Below, piece by piece: positions 8,390-17,405 of a stretch of 34,680 nucleotides of DNA; within the stretch, counting starts at the first letter, position 1; every line of letters begins with the position of its first letter. The notes under the pieces were generated by a model that saw only the letters and a program-made list of their open reading frames with translations, did no database searches and was not told the DNA's origin. The DNA is from a bacterium. GTDB lineage: Bacteria; Patescibacteriota; Minisyncoccia; UBA6257; GWB1-50-10. Location of the stretch: positions 1 to 34,680 of the forward strand of contig JAJYWR010000012.1 of NCBI GenBank assembly GCA_021791395.1. Reading direction: 5' to 3'. The position numbers and the translations under genes were made by a program.

Positions 8390-8625
8390 GAAACGCGGTA
8401 CTCCGCTCGTTCGACAGAATAAAAAAACATTAAAATCTTCCGAGCGTTTCGTCGGAATAAGGCCACGAAATATCGAACTCAACCTCCTATCCTCACTTTT
8501 TCACCATGGTGAAAAAGTGAGGATGCTGGGGATTCAAACAAGCGATATTTCGTTCGTTCCTTCCTCACCGCTCGTGGATTTCTGAACGTTTTTATCAAGC
8601 TCACTCACAAAATACCGCGTTTCCT
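8388..8625 (+). ncRNA. Candidate structured RNA element, copy B
   Basis: Outer stem 8388-8400/8613-8625 (13 bp perfect); P3 ACGAAATATCG/CGATATTTCGT 8465-8475/8543-8553; GAACTCAACCTC, 36-nt perfect palindrome, GGGATTCAAACA. Confidence 0.78.
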
Positions 8626-8657
8626 TTTTAGGGATATTGTATTAAAATAATTCGGAT

Positions 8658-8741
8658 GCGCAGGTGGCAGAGCGGTCAATTGCATCAGACTGTAAATCTG
8701 ACGCCTTTATGGCTACGAAGGTTCGAATCCTTCCCTGCGCA
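8658..8741 (+). tRNA. tRNA-Tyr (anticodon GTA), class II, no encoded CCA
   Basis: Acceptor GCGCAGG/CCTGCGC, anticodon arm TCAGA-CTGTAAA-TCTGA, long variable arm, T arm GAAGG-TTCGAAT-CCTTC. Confidence 0.95.
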
Positions 8742-8785
8742 CATTAAACCCCCGACCCCCGTCTATATTTAGGGGGATTTTCGTT

Positions 8786-8791
8786 TATAAT
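8786..8791 (+). promoter_or_regulatory. -10 box (TATAAT) 7 nt upstream of the pilin/LamG ATG
   Basis: TATAAT-taaatga-ATG. Confidence 0.55.
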
Positions 8792-8798
8792 TAAATGA

Positions 8799-10109
8799 AT
8801 GAAGAAGAACAGCGGGCAGAGTTTGATTGAGGTTTTGATCGGACTCGCAATAGGCGCGCTCATTATCGGCGCGGCAAGCATGGCGATTGCCTTCGTGCTC
8901 CGTGCCGGTTCTACGACCCAAACCCTTACCACGGCGACCGAGCTCAGCCAAGATCTCATGAACAAGGTGAAATCCTTCGCTCTTTCCAATTGGAACGGAG
9001 TTTATAACTTGCAGCATGGTTCGACATCCACCTATTTCCTTATTTCCTCTTCGAGCGGATTTATGGCCGTGCCCGGAGAAGAGGGAATCATTGACGGTGA
9101 GATTCAAAATGGCCTCGTTGGCCGCTGGGGGTTCGACGAAGGAACGGGGACGGTGACGTACGATGAGAGCGGAAACGGGAATAACGGAACGCTCGTCGGG
9201 GGACCAGTATGGGAATCGACGTCGACATGCAAGATAAGTTATTGTTTGGGATTCAATGGATTGAGTACTTATGTCGATGTGGGGACCAGCACCCTTTTTC
9301 ACTTCGGCGCCGATCAACCTTTCACTATAACGCTTTGGTTTCTTAAGTCGGGAACCGGCGGTACCCGACCGAGATTGATTTCTAAAAGAACTGGAAACAT
9401 CTGGTATGAAATTTATCTCAATGATCCTAATAGTAATTATATTCAGGCATCAGTTTCCTATAATTATTCAAGTGGTATATACACGAATATCGGACAGGTT
9501 CCCGTGAATCTAAACCAGTGGTATTTTGTTGCATTTGTAAGGGATACAACCGCTGGAAATGTTTATTTGTATGTTAACGGCCAGTTGCAAGCAAGTTCCA
9601 CTGACGCCACAATTAATTATCCGGTTGATGATATTAATGCTCCCTTAGAAACGTCTTACACTACAGGATCAATACTGAATGGTTTAGAAGACGACATCCG
9701 TGTTTACGATCGTGCCTTAACAGCCTCCGAGATCGATCAGCTTTACAACAGCAACGTGTTCCGCAGGTATTTTTACGTGGATAACGCCTGTCGATCGATC
9801 AGCAGCACGTCGACCTCACCCCTCGCTTCGTCCACAACTTGTTCCGCGGGCTACTACAGCGATCCCTCGACGCAAAAGATAACTGCCGTTACGGAATGGG
9901 ACGCAGCCGGGAAAACGTCCAACTTCAGTCTCTCCGATTTCGTCACGCGGTGGACGAACTTTGTTTTCGATCAAAGCGATTGGTCGGGAGGGACGAATCC
10001 GAACGGTGTTTTCGGTGTACCCTCAAATCAGTTCGCGTCATCCGTGAATGTTACGGCAACTGGCACGCCGTTCGGTGCCATCCAAATCCAGAATCTATCT
10101 CAGCAATAA
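8799..10109 (+). CDS. Type IV pilin-like / prepilin-type protein with internal LamG (concanavalin A-like) domain
   Basis: GQSLIEVLIGLAIGALIIGAASMAIAFVL prepilin-like N-terminus; GLVGRWGFDEGTG..YDESGNGNNGTL...GLEDDIRVYDRALTASEIDQLY LamG signature. Confidence 0.82.
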   Translation: MKKNSGQSLIEVLIGLAIGALIIGAASMAIAFVLRAGSTTQTLTTATELSQDLMNKVKSFALSNWNGVYNLQHGSTSTYFLISSSSGFMAVPGEEGIIDGEIQNGLVGRWGFDEGTGTVTYDESGNGNNGTLVGGPVWESTSTCKISYCLGFNGLSTYVDVGTSTLFHFGADQPFTITLWFLKSGTGGTRPRLISKRTGNIWYEIYLNDPNSNYIQASVSYNYSSGIYTNIGQVPVNLNQWYFVAFVRDTTAGNVYLYVNGQLQASSTDATINYPVDDINAPLETSYTTGSILNGLEDDIRVYDRALTASEIDQLYNSNVFRRYFYVDNACRSISSTSTSPLASSTTCSAGYYSDPSTQKITAVTEWDAAGKTSNFSLSDFVTRWTNFVFDQSDWSGGTNPNGVFGVPSNQFASSVNVTATGTPFGAIQIQNLSQQ

Positions 10110-10231
10110 CAGCAATTCCGATTTTACCGAACAAGCCGTCCCGGGGGGCGAGCGCAAATTTCTCGGTGAAAAATTTTATGGCGTGTTTGAGAGATGAAAT
10201 CAGAATTGCTGTCATCGTCTTACTGGTGATG

Positions 10232-10237
10232 TATAAT
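10232..10237 (+). promoter_or_regulatory. -10 box (TATAAT) 7 nt upstream of ATG 10245
   Basis: TATAAT-agaggaa-ATG. Confidence 0.55.
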
Positions 10238-10244
10238 AGAGGAA

Positions 10245-10664
10245 ATGGTAAAGGTTCAGAACTTCAGTGAGAGTTTGGATAGCAGTCTTAATCGACTCGG
10301 TGCGGAGGTTTCGAAGAGGGTTGAATCGCCGGAGTTTAAAGAGGCGCCGATTGAGCATATCGTCAAGGAATCCTTGAAGTCATTGCCGGTTTTGGAAACA
10401 CCTCCGCTGGCCGCGGTTTCTGGCGGCAAACCGGCGGATCAGGATCCGAGGGCAAGATTTCTCCCTTCTTACTTGTCGGATGATGCAGGGAATGCCGAAG
10501 TGAAAGCCGTCGTGGAGAATCTCGTCACGCTGGCTTTTCAGTCCGGCATTGAGCGGGCGATTGCCGAAGCGAAGCGATATCAGCCGTTCGTCGAGGATGC
10601 CTTTCACGACGCGTTGACGGAAAAGCTGGTACCGGAATTAAGAAAAAGAGGAATCATCAAGTAG
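10245..10664 (+). CDS. Hypothetical protein (139 aa), directly upstream of the ATPase gene
   Basis: Clean ORF, tight spacing to downstream gene; no recognised domain. Confidence 0.7.
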   Translation: MVKVQNFSESLDSSLNRLGAEVSKRVESPEFKEAPIEHIVKESLKSLPVLETPPLAAVSGGKPADQDPRARFLPSYLSDDAGNAEVKAVVENLVTLAFQSGIERAIAEAKRYQPFVEDAFHDALTEKLVPELRKRGIIK

Positions 10665-10665
10665 A

Positions 10666-13032
10666 ATGTCCATCTTTTTGAGTTTCATAATTATCGTTCT
10701 CCTTATTGTGGGGGCTGTTTGGTTTTATTTTCACTGGAGGGAAACGAGGAGGAGGAAGCTCGTGAGTCAGCTTCAAATGCCTCTGTTCCTCATACGCCTT
10801 CCCCGGATTTCGAAGGAGGGGAAAGATTTAAAAAAGGAGATAGAAACGTCGGAACAGCTCTTTGCGACGCTCGCCTCGTTCGGCGAGCCATTCGTTTTCG
10901 AAGTCGCCGTCCCGCATGTGGGACAGGAGATTTCCTTCTATGCTTCCGTCAAGGAGAAATACGCCGACATTTTCGTACGGCAACTTCAATCGTTTTGGAC
11001 CGAAGCGTCGTTGGAACGGGTGGACGATTACAATGTTTTCAATTATGCGGGATTTTCGGCCGGAGCTTTTGTTGTTGAGAAAGAGCGGTTCATCTTGCCC
11101 CTTAAGACATACGAAGAGGTCGATGCTGATACGTTTCTTCCGATTCTCGGCAGTCTTTCTAAAATCAATGAGGTTGGGGAAGGGGGCGCTTTCCAGGTTA
11201 TTGCAAGGCCGACGAACAAGAAGCATAAGAAAGAAATAAGTTCCGCGATCAAGGTTTTGAGGGAAGGGTGGCGAATCGGCGAACTTTTAAAGAACGACAT
11301 TTGGAGTATCTCTGCTGCGGATGTTATGAAAGCAGCGCAAGGCACAAACGAGAAAAAGGCAGGGGGTGAAGTGAAGAGGAGTATCGATGAAGAGAGCTTG
11401 AAAATGGTTTCTGCAAAAGCTGGGAAGGTAATGTTCGATGTGAACGTGCGGGTTGTGGCATCCGCCCCAAGTCAAATGGAAGCTGAGTCGCTCCTTCAAA
11501 GTTTAACGGCCGGGTTTTCGCAGTTCGGCGCGCCGAATCGGAATGAGTTGAGTGTCGTAAAGCCGTCGAATCAAAAGCAAATCTTCCATGATTTTTCTTT
11601 CAGGGAATTTAATGAATCGGAGGTCATGGTTTTGGGGAGCAACGAACTTGCGAGTGTTTTCCATCTTCCGACGCCCATGACCGATGTGCCGCGGATAAAG
11701 TATTTGAAAGCGCGGGAAGCGGCTCCGCCGCCAAACTTGCCGAAAGACGGTGTCATGGTCGGCTTCAGCCGTTTCCGAGGCGAAGTCAAAGAAGTAAGAA
11801 TTACGGATGACGACCGTCGGCGGCATATGTACATCATTGGGCAGACCGGTACCGGCAAGTCAAATTTCTTGTCCAATATGATCGTGGGGGACATTCGTCG
11901 GGGGAAGGGTGTCGGCGTTATCGATCCGCACGGCGATTTGGTGGACGACATTTTGAGCGTTATCCCGAAGGAACGGGAAGATGATGTTATTCTTTTCGAT
12001 CCCGGCAATCTCAAGATGCCGGTGGGGCTCAATATGCTGGAGTACGATTTCTCGAAGCCTGAAGAAAAAACTTCCATTGTGAATGAAATGCTCCAAATTT
12101 TCGACAAGTTGTACGATCTGAAAACCACCGGCGGGCCGATGTTCGAGCAATATATGCGGAATGCACTCCTCCTTTTAATGGAAGATGCGCCGAACGAACC
12201 GTCAACCCTTATGGAGGTGGCGCGGGTTTTTTCCGATGCCGAATTCAGGCGAAGAAAGCTTGAGCGCATTTCAAATCCGGTTGTCCGCGATTTTTGGGAG
12301 AAAGAAGCCGTGAAAGCCGGCGGCGAAGCGGCACTCCAAAACATTACGCCGTATGTCACCTCGAAATTCAACAATTTCACGTCGAACGATTATATGCGGC
12401 CGATCATAGGCCAAGTGAAATCGGCTTTCAATTTTCGGGAGATCATGGATTCTGGGAAAATCCTCCTCGTCAATCTTTCAAAGGGGAAGGTTGGCGATTT
12501 GAATGCGAACCTCTTGGGCATGATTTTTGTGGGAAAAATCCTCATGGCGTCTTTGGGGAGGGCCGATGTTAGCGAATCGAAGCGGAAGGATTTTTATCTT
12601 TTCATCGACGAATTCCAAAACTTTACGACCGATTCCGTATCGACCATTCTTTCCGAAGCAAGAAAGTATAAATTGAATCTTACCGTTGCGCATCAATTTA
12701 TCGCTCAACTTTCCGAAAAAACCAGGGACGCCGTTTTCGGGAACGTTGGATCGACCATTTCCTTCAGGGTGGGTCCCCATGATGCGGAATTTTTGGTCAA
12801 AACATTCGAGCCGGTTTTCAGCGTGAACGACCTTGTGAATATCGACAATTACCAAGCATATGCAAGGATTCTCATCAATGGAGAAACTTCGCGGCCTTTC
12901 AATATCGTTGTGCCGAAAGCCGATCGGGGAAACGAAAGCCAAGCGGAAGCGCTCAAAGAAAAATCGTACGTACGGTATGGTAAATCGCGGGAGGCGGTGG
13001 AATCGGAAATATACCGTCGTTTAAGGACATGA
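10666..13032 (+). CDS. TraG/VirD4/HerA-type membrane-anchored P-loop ATPase
   Basis: N-terminal TM; Walker A YIIGQTGTGKSNFL, GVIDPHGDLVDDIL, Walker B FYLFIDEFQNF, AHQFIAQL. Confidence 0.85.
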   Translation: MSIFLSFIIIVLLIVGAVWFYFHWRETRRRKLVSQLQMPLFLIRLPRISKEGKDLKKEIETSEQLFATLASFGEPFVFEVAVPHVGQEISFYASVKEKYADIFVRQLQSFWTEASLERVDDYNVFNYAGFSAGAFVVEKERFILPLKTYEEVDADTFLPILGSLSKINEVGEGGAFQVIARPTNKKHKKEISSAIKVLREGWRIGELLKNDIWSISAADVMKAAQGTNEKKAGGEVKRSIDEESLKMVSAKAGKVMFDVNVRVVASAPSQMEAESLLQSLTAGFSQFGAPNRNELSVVKPSNQKQIFHDFSFREFNESEVMVLGSNELASVFHLPTPMTDVPRIKYLKAREAAPPPNLPKDGVMVGFSRFRGEVKEVRITDDDRRRHMYIIGQTGTGKSNFLSNMIVGDIRRGKGVGVIDPHGDLVDDILSVIPKEREDDVILFDPGNLKMPVGLNMLEYDFSKPEEKTSIVNEMLQIFDKLYDLKTTGGPMFEQYMRNALLLLMEDAPNEPSTLMEVARVFSDAEFRRRKLERISNPVVRDFWEKEAVKAGGEAALQNITPYVTSKFNNFTSNDYMRPIIGQVKSAFNFREIMDSGKILLVNLSKGKVGDLNANLLGMIFVGKILMASLGRADVSESKRKDFYLFIDEFQNFTTDSVSTILSEARKYKLNLTVAHQFIAQLSEKTRDAVFGNVGSTISFRVGPHDAEFLVKTFEPVFSVNDLVNIDNYQAYARILINGETSRPFNIVVPKADRGNESQAEALKEKSYVRYGKSREAVESEIYRRLRT

Positions 13033-13640
13033 AGCCATTTCTTTCTATTGTGATTCCCGTTTGCGATGAAGGAAAAGATCTATCACTCACGCTTGTCGAC
13101 ATTGATCGCCGCTTGAAAACCGTCGATTATTCATGCGAGGTTGTCGTCGTGGATGGCGATCCATCCGATGCTAAAACGAAAATGATGGAAAAATTCAAAA
13201 AATTTTTCCCGTACTTGCGAGCGGAAGGAATTCCTGTGGGCGGTAAAAAAGGATCGGTTGTAAAATCCGGTATGCTTTCGGCGAGGGGGAATTATCGTCT
13301 TTTCATTGATGTTAAAATGCAAGTCCCGCTCGGCTGGTTCGCCGAGGCGATCCCTCTTTTCAAAGACGGCGCAGAAGTGGTCCTCAATCCCCGAAATCGT
13401 TTTTGGTGCTTTAGCGAAGAGGCGGCCGAGCGAGTATTCAGAGCTGTTTCCGTGAAAGGAGAAGGAATTGGCTTCGAAGCTGCGGTCCTTGCACGTCTCA
13501 TGAATTTGAAGGTAGCGGCATTAAGTATTCCGGATGCGATTTCAGAATGTCCGAGGCCGAAGTTTTCCGCGCGCTTATCGGTGGCGAAGGACATCGTTGC
13601 CGTGAAATTGAATATTTTGCTTCATCGTTATACGTGGTAA
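13029..13640 (+). CDS. Short divergent family-2-like glycosyltransferase
   Basis: LSIVIPVCDEGKDLSLTLVDIDRRL...EVVVVDGDPSD...; ATGA overlap with upstream gene. Confidence 0.65.
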   Translation: MKPFLSIVIPVCDEGKDLSLTLVDIDRRLKTVDYSCEVVVVDGDPSDAKTKMMEKFKKFFPYLRAEGIPVGGKKGSVVKSGMLSARGNYRLFIDVKMQVPLGWFAEAIPLFKDGAEVVLNPRNRFWCFSEEAAERVFRAVSVKGEGIGFEAAVLARLMNLKVAALSIPDAISECPRPKFSARLSVAKDIVAVKLNILLHRYTW

Positions 13641-13650
13641 AATTCATTCA

Positions 13651-14409
13651 ATGAAAATATTGGCCTTCAATTGGAAGTTGAATCCCTTGACGGAACGGGA
13701 AGCGCTGTCACTTTCAAGTTTGTCGGATCGAAAAGACGTTATACTCTTTCCCCCCGCGGTCTTTTTGAATGCTGTCGTTCGGCGAACAAAAAGAGCCGAG
13801 GTTGGCGTTCAAAATTTGTTTTGGGAGACGGAAGGCGCTTTCACGGGAGAAACATCCCCAGTTATGATAAAAAGTCTCGGCGTACGATGGGCATTGGTGG
13901 GCCACTCGGAACGAAGAAAATATTTCGAAGAGACCGACGAGACGGTGAATAAAAAAATAAAAGCTGCCTTTGCGGCCGGATTGAATGTGATCCTTTGTGT
14001 CGGCGAACCGATGTCGGCGAGAAAAAAAGGGATTCATGCCGCCCGAGCGTTCGTTCGAAAGCAATTAGTGAGAGGATTATCCGGCATTCGAAATTCAAAA
14101 TTCCTGCCTGCGCAGGCAGGGAAAATTCGAAATTTGGCGGTCGCTTACGAACCGATTTGGGCTATCAGCGGAGGTGCTGTTCATCATCCTTCCGATACTC
14201 CGAAAGACAGCGCTGAAATGGCGAAATTCATCAAAGAAACCTTATTCTCCGGGTTCCATTCCTTAAATCCCGAAGTCCTCTACGGCGGTTCGGTTGACTC
14301 GAAGAATGTTGCGGATTTTTTGAAACCTCGCGAGGTCGATGGCGTTTTGATCGGCGGAGCCAGCGTGAAAAAAGAGGAACTGAAGAAGATATTCAAAAGA
14401 GCGAACTAA
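13651..14409 (+). CDS. tpiA: Triosephosphate isomerase, with a short repeat-derived insertion
   Basis: FNWKLNP, VRWALVGHSERRKYFEETDE, VAYEPIWAIS, VLYGGSVDSKNV, DGVLIGGASV. Confidence 0.95.
   Translation: MKILAFNWKLNPLTEREALSLSSLSDRKDVILFPPAVFLNAVVRRTKRAEVGVQNLFWETEGAFTGETSPVMIKSLGVRWALVGHSERRKYFEETDETVNKKIKAAFAAGLNVILCVGEPMSARKKGIHAARAFVRKQLVRGLSGIRNSKFLPAQAGKIRNLAVAYEPIWAISGGAVHHPSDTPKDSAEMAKFIKETLFSGFHSLNPEVLYGGSVDSKNVADFLKPREVDGVLIGGASVKKEELKKIFKRAN
14103..14120. repeat. Perfect 18-nt palindrome CCTGCCTGCGCAGGCAGG inside tpiA
   Basis: CCTGCCTGC/GCAGGCAGG flanked by AATTC-rich near-inverted arms; in-frame within tpiA. Confidence 0.8.
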
Positions 14410-14503
14410 TTTAGAATTCCAGAATTTTGAATTTCGATTGAATTCGAGAATTTGTGAATTAAGTAATTTATTCGAAATTAAGTCATTCAAAATTTATCAA
14501 GCA

Positions 14504-15286
14504 ATGTCCCGCACCACCAAACAATTCATATTCGGTTTACTGTATGTGATCATTCTCGGTTTTATTTTATTTTTAGTTTTCGCGCCGAAGTTGATCCCTG
14601 CGCCGTCGTGTTCCGACGGCATTCAAAATGGAGGAGAAACAGGGGTCGATTGCGGGGGGCCGTGCATGCCTTGCTATCTCAAAGAAGCAAAACCGTTCGA
14701 AGTTTCGGGAAGTCCCTCTCTTTTCAAAGATACGTTGTTGGGGAAAGTCTTTGCGGCCATCGATGTTGTGAATCAAAATCAAGATCTCGGCATGCATAGT
14801 TTTTCTTACCAAGTTCAGTTCTTCGATGACGCTCAAAATCTCGTCGGAACGGTCGATGGCTACGACAACATCTTCCCGGGTGAATCGAAGTACTTTGTCG
14901 CGGAATATGATGGAAGTTCGTACGACGTCGGAAGAATCACTAAAGCCGTATGGAGTGTCACGGGGACGGTCTCATGGGCGAAGGCTGTCGATTTCATTAT
15001 TCCGTCGCTTTCAATCTCGGTGGGACCGACGCTTTCGTCGAGTACCAATCAAATTGCTCTTACCGGAACTCTTGCAAACGGCAGTCCGGTCAATATTTCT
15101 GCCGTAAAAGTCGTCGGATTTGTTCTCGATAAATACGGCGACCCTCTTTTTGTGGGCAGCACAGTTGTGAACGACGTCGGAAGCTTCGGAAGCTCCGGAT
15201 TTTCAATTCTCTTCCCGTCCGAAGCTTTCTCCGGCGTTGATTTGACCGGTGCCAAGCCTGAGGTGTACCTTTACGCGGAGGAGTAA
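14504..15286 (+). CDS. Hypothetical membrane-anchored extracytoplasmic protein with Cys-rich motif
   Basis: MSRTTKQFIFGLLYVIILGFILFLVFAPKL TM anchor followed by CSDGIQNGGETGVDCGGPCMPC. Confidence 0.75.
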   Translation: MSRTTKQFIFGLLYVIILGFILFLVFAPKLIPAPSCSDGIQNGGETGVDCGGPCMPCYLKEAKPFEVSGSPSLFKDTLLGKVFAAIDVVNQNQDLGMHSFSYQVQFFDDAQNLVGTVDGYDNIFPGESKYFVAEYDGSSYDVGRITKAVWSVTGTVSWAKAVDFIIPSLSISVGPTLSSSTNQIALTGTLANGSPVNISAVKVVGFVLDKYGDPLFVGSTVVNDVGSFGSSGFSILFPSEAFSGVDLTGAKPEVYLYAEE

Positions 15287-15296
15287 GGCAGGTTCT

Positions 15297-16379
15297 ATGC
15301 AATTTTTGAGCGATTTGAAAAAAATAGACTGGGTACTCATTGCAGCCTTGGGAGCTCTTGCGGCCATGAGTCTCGGCGTTCTTGCTCCCTATGATGCTTC
15401 TTTTTTTGGGAAGCAAATTATTTGGTATGCAATAGGGTTTGCTATCATCATTTTTGGGAGCCAGCTCAATTGGCGTTGGATACTCAAATGGCCGATTTTC
15501 AAGTACGGTTTTTATGCGTTTTCCATCTTTCTCCTCCTTATTTCCAATCTTCAGTCCCGCATCGTACGGGGAAGTAAAAGCTGGCTTTCATTCGGCTTTT
15601 TCCAATTTGAGCCGGCGGAATTTGCAAAACTGGGGCTTATTTTTCTTCTCGCGAGTTTCTTTACGTCGCGGTACCTCGCGGCGTGGAGGAGCAAGTATCT
15701 TTTTTCTTCCCTGGGCCTTGCATTGGTTCCGACGCTCCTCACGGCGATTCACCCCGATTTGGGATCAGCCATCGTCATCATGAGCATTTGGGTCGGATTC
15801 GTTCTCGTGGGCGGCATCAATGTGAAGAGGTTTTTTATCGGGCTCATTGCCTTCGCGCTTATTGCCGTCCTTATTTGGAGTTTCTTTTTGAAGGAGTATC
15901 AGCGGGAGCGCTTGGTTGCGTTTCTTTCGCCGCAAAAGGATCCTCTCGGCATCAATTACAATGTTATTCAAGCGAAGATTGCGATCGGGTCTGCCGGCTT
16001 TTGGGGTAAGGGATACGGGCAGGGAACACAGACCGAATTCCATTTCCTTCCGGAAGCGCAAACCGATTTCATCTTTGCGGCCTTTTCCGAAGAGTGGGGA
16101 GTGTTCGGCGATATCATTATGTTGTTGACATTCCTCGTTATTTTTTATAGACTCACGGATATCGGTTTGCGATCCGGCAGCAATAGTTTCAAGTTTCTTG
16201 TTTTCGGCTGCGGAGTGGTTCTTTTAGTCCAAATTGCGATCAACGTGGGTTCAAATCTCGGCTTGGTGCCGGTAACCGGGATAACGTTGCCATTCGTGAG
16301 CTATGGGGGGTCCAGCATCTTGACTATTGCAATACTGTTCAGTATAATTCAACATATTAAACTTGAATCCTCAAGATGA
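15297..16379 (+). CDS. rodA: RodA/FtsW-family (SEDS) peptidoglycan polymerase
   Basis: LSFGFFQFEPAEFAKLGLI, HPDLGSAIVI, FIFAAFSEEWGVFG, LPFVSYGGSSIL. Confidence 0.93.
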   Translation: MQFLSDLKKIDWVLIAALGALAAMSLGVLAPYDASFFGKQIIWYAIGFAIIIFGSQLNWRWILKWPIFKYGFYAFSIFLLLISNLQSRIVRGSKSWLSFGFFQFEPAEFAKLGLIFLLASFFTSRYLAAWRSKYLFSSLGLALVPTLLTAIHPDLGSAIVIMSIWVGFVLVGGINVKRFFIGLIAFALIAVLIWSFFLKEYQRERLVAFLSPQKDPLGINYNVIQAKIAIGSAGFWGKGYGQGTQTEFHFLPEAQTDFIFAAFSEEWGVFGDIIMLLTFLVIFYRLTDIGLRSGSNSFKFLVFGCGVVLLVQIAINVGSNLGLVPVTGITLPFVSYGGSSILTIAILFSIIQHIKLESSR

Positions 16380-17379
16380 TAAAAGAGGTTTAATAGCCTC
16401 GCGTCTCCTATTCGTGTTAGGAATTTTTTTGGTTCTCATTCTTATGGCAGCTTACTTTTTTTACGGTCTACAACCAAGTTTCGCAACGACGACGCCCGTC
16501 AAGTTCGTCGTTCAAAAAGGCGAGAGCTTCAAGGAAATAGGAGCCGAGCTTTCGAGGAACTCGCTTATCCGATCAATCGCCGTTTTCAAGGTCTATTCTT
16601 TTTTGACGGGAAGCGCAACTCGCTTTCAGCCCGGCATCTACGAACTCGCCGGTACCATGAGTGTTCCGCAGATCGTGGGGCTTCTTCAGTCGGGAGGCGT
16701 CAATGACGTAACCGTTCAAATACCGGAAGGGGCGACGGTGAAGGATATTGATCAAATACTTTCTTCGAAGGGTGTCATTACGCCAAACGCGCTCGCGAGT
16801 TTCGATTTCAAGAGTCTCTCAACCCAGTATCAGTTTTTGGCCAATGCTTCTTCACTTGAAGGATTTTTGTTTCCGGATACCTATAATTTCGCTTTATCAT
16901 CGAGCCCCAATGACGTGGTTAGAAAAATGCTGGATACGTTCGAGGTGAAGGCGTGGCCTCTCATTGCCGACGAGAAGGATTGGTACGACCGATTGATCTT
17001 GGCTTCGTTTTTAGAGCGGGAGGTTTCCACGACGACCGATCGGGAAATCGTAGCGGGAATACTTTTACGGCGGATCGCCATCGGCATGCCGCTTCAGGTC
17101 GATGCAACCCTTTCATATGCGAAGTGCGACGGTGAGCTTCTCACGTGCGCCAATCTTGTTCCTTCCGGCGCCGATACGAAGATTGCTTCGCCGTATAACA
17201 CGTATCTCCATACCGGATGGACTCCTACGCCGATTTCGAATCCCGGCAGGAATGCGATCGAGGCTGCCGTGAATCCGGCGCAGACAAGTTACCTGTATTA
17301 TTTCTCGAATGCTTCCGGGACGACGTTTTTCTCGAAAACTCTTCAAGAGAACAATCAAAAACAATCGAAATATTTATAA
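16363..17379 (+). CDS. mltG: Endolytic murein transglycosylase MltG (YceG-like), TTG start
   Basis: N-terminal TM, LEGFLFPDTYNF, ILASFLEREVSTTTDREIVAGILLRRI, PYNTYLHTGWTPTPISNPGRNAIEAAVNP. Confidence 0.93.
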   Translation: MNPQDDKRGLIASRLLFVLGIFLVLILMAAYFFYGLQPSFATTTPVKFVVQKGESFKEIGAELSRNSLIRSIAVFKVYSFLTGSATRFQPGIYELAGTMSVPQIVGLLQSGGVNDVTVQIPEGATVKDIDQILSSKGVITPNALASFDFKSLSTQYQFLANASSLEGFLFPDTYNFALSSSPNDVVRKMLDTFEVKAWPLIADEKDWYDRLILASFLEREVSTTTDREIVAGILLRRIAIGMPLQVDATLSYAKCDGELLTCANLVPSGADTKIASPYNTYLHTGWTPTPISNPGRNAIEAAVNPAQTSYLYYFSNASGTTFFSKTLQENNQKQSKYL

Positions 17380-17405
17380 AATAAAGTCGTCAAATCCAAA
17401 AAACC

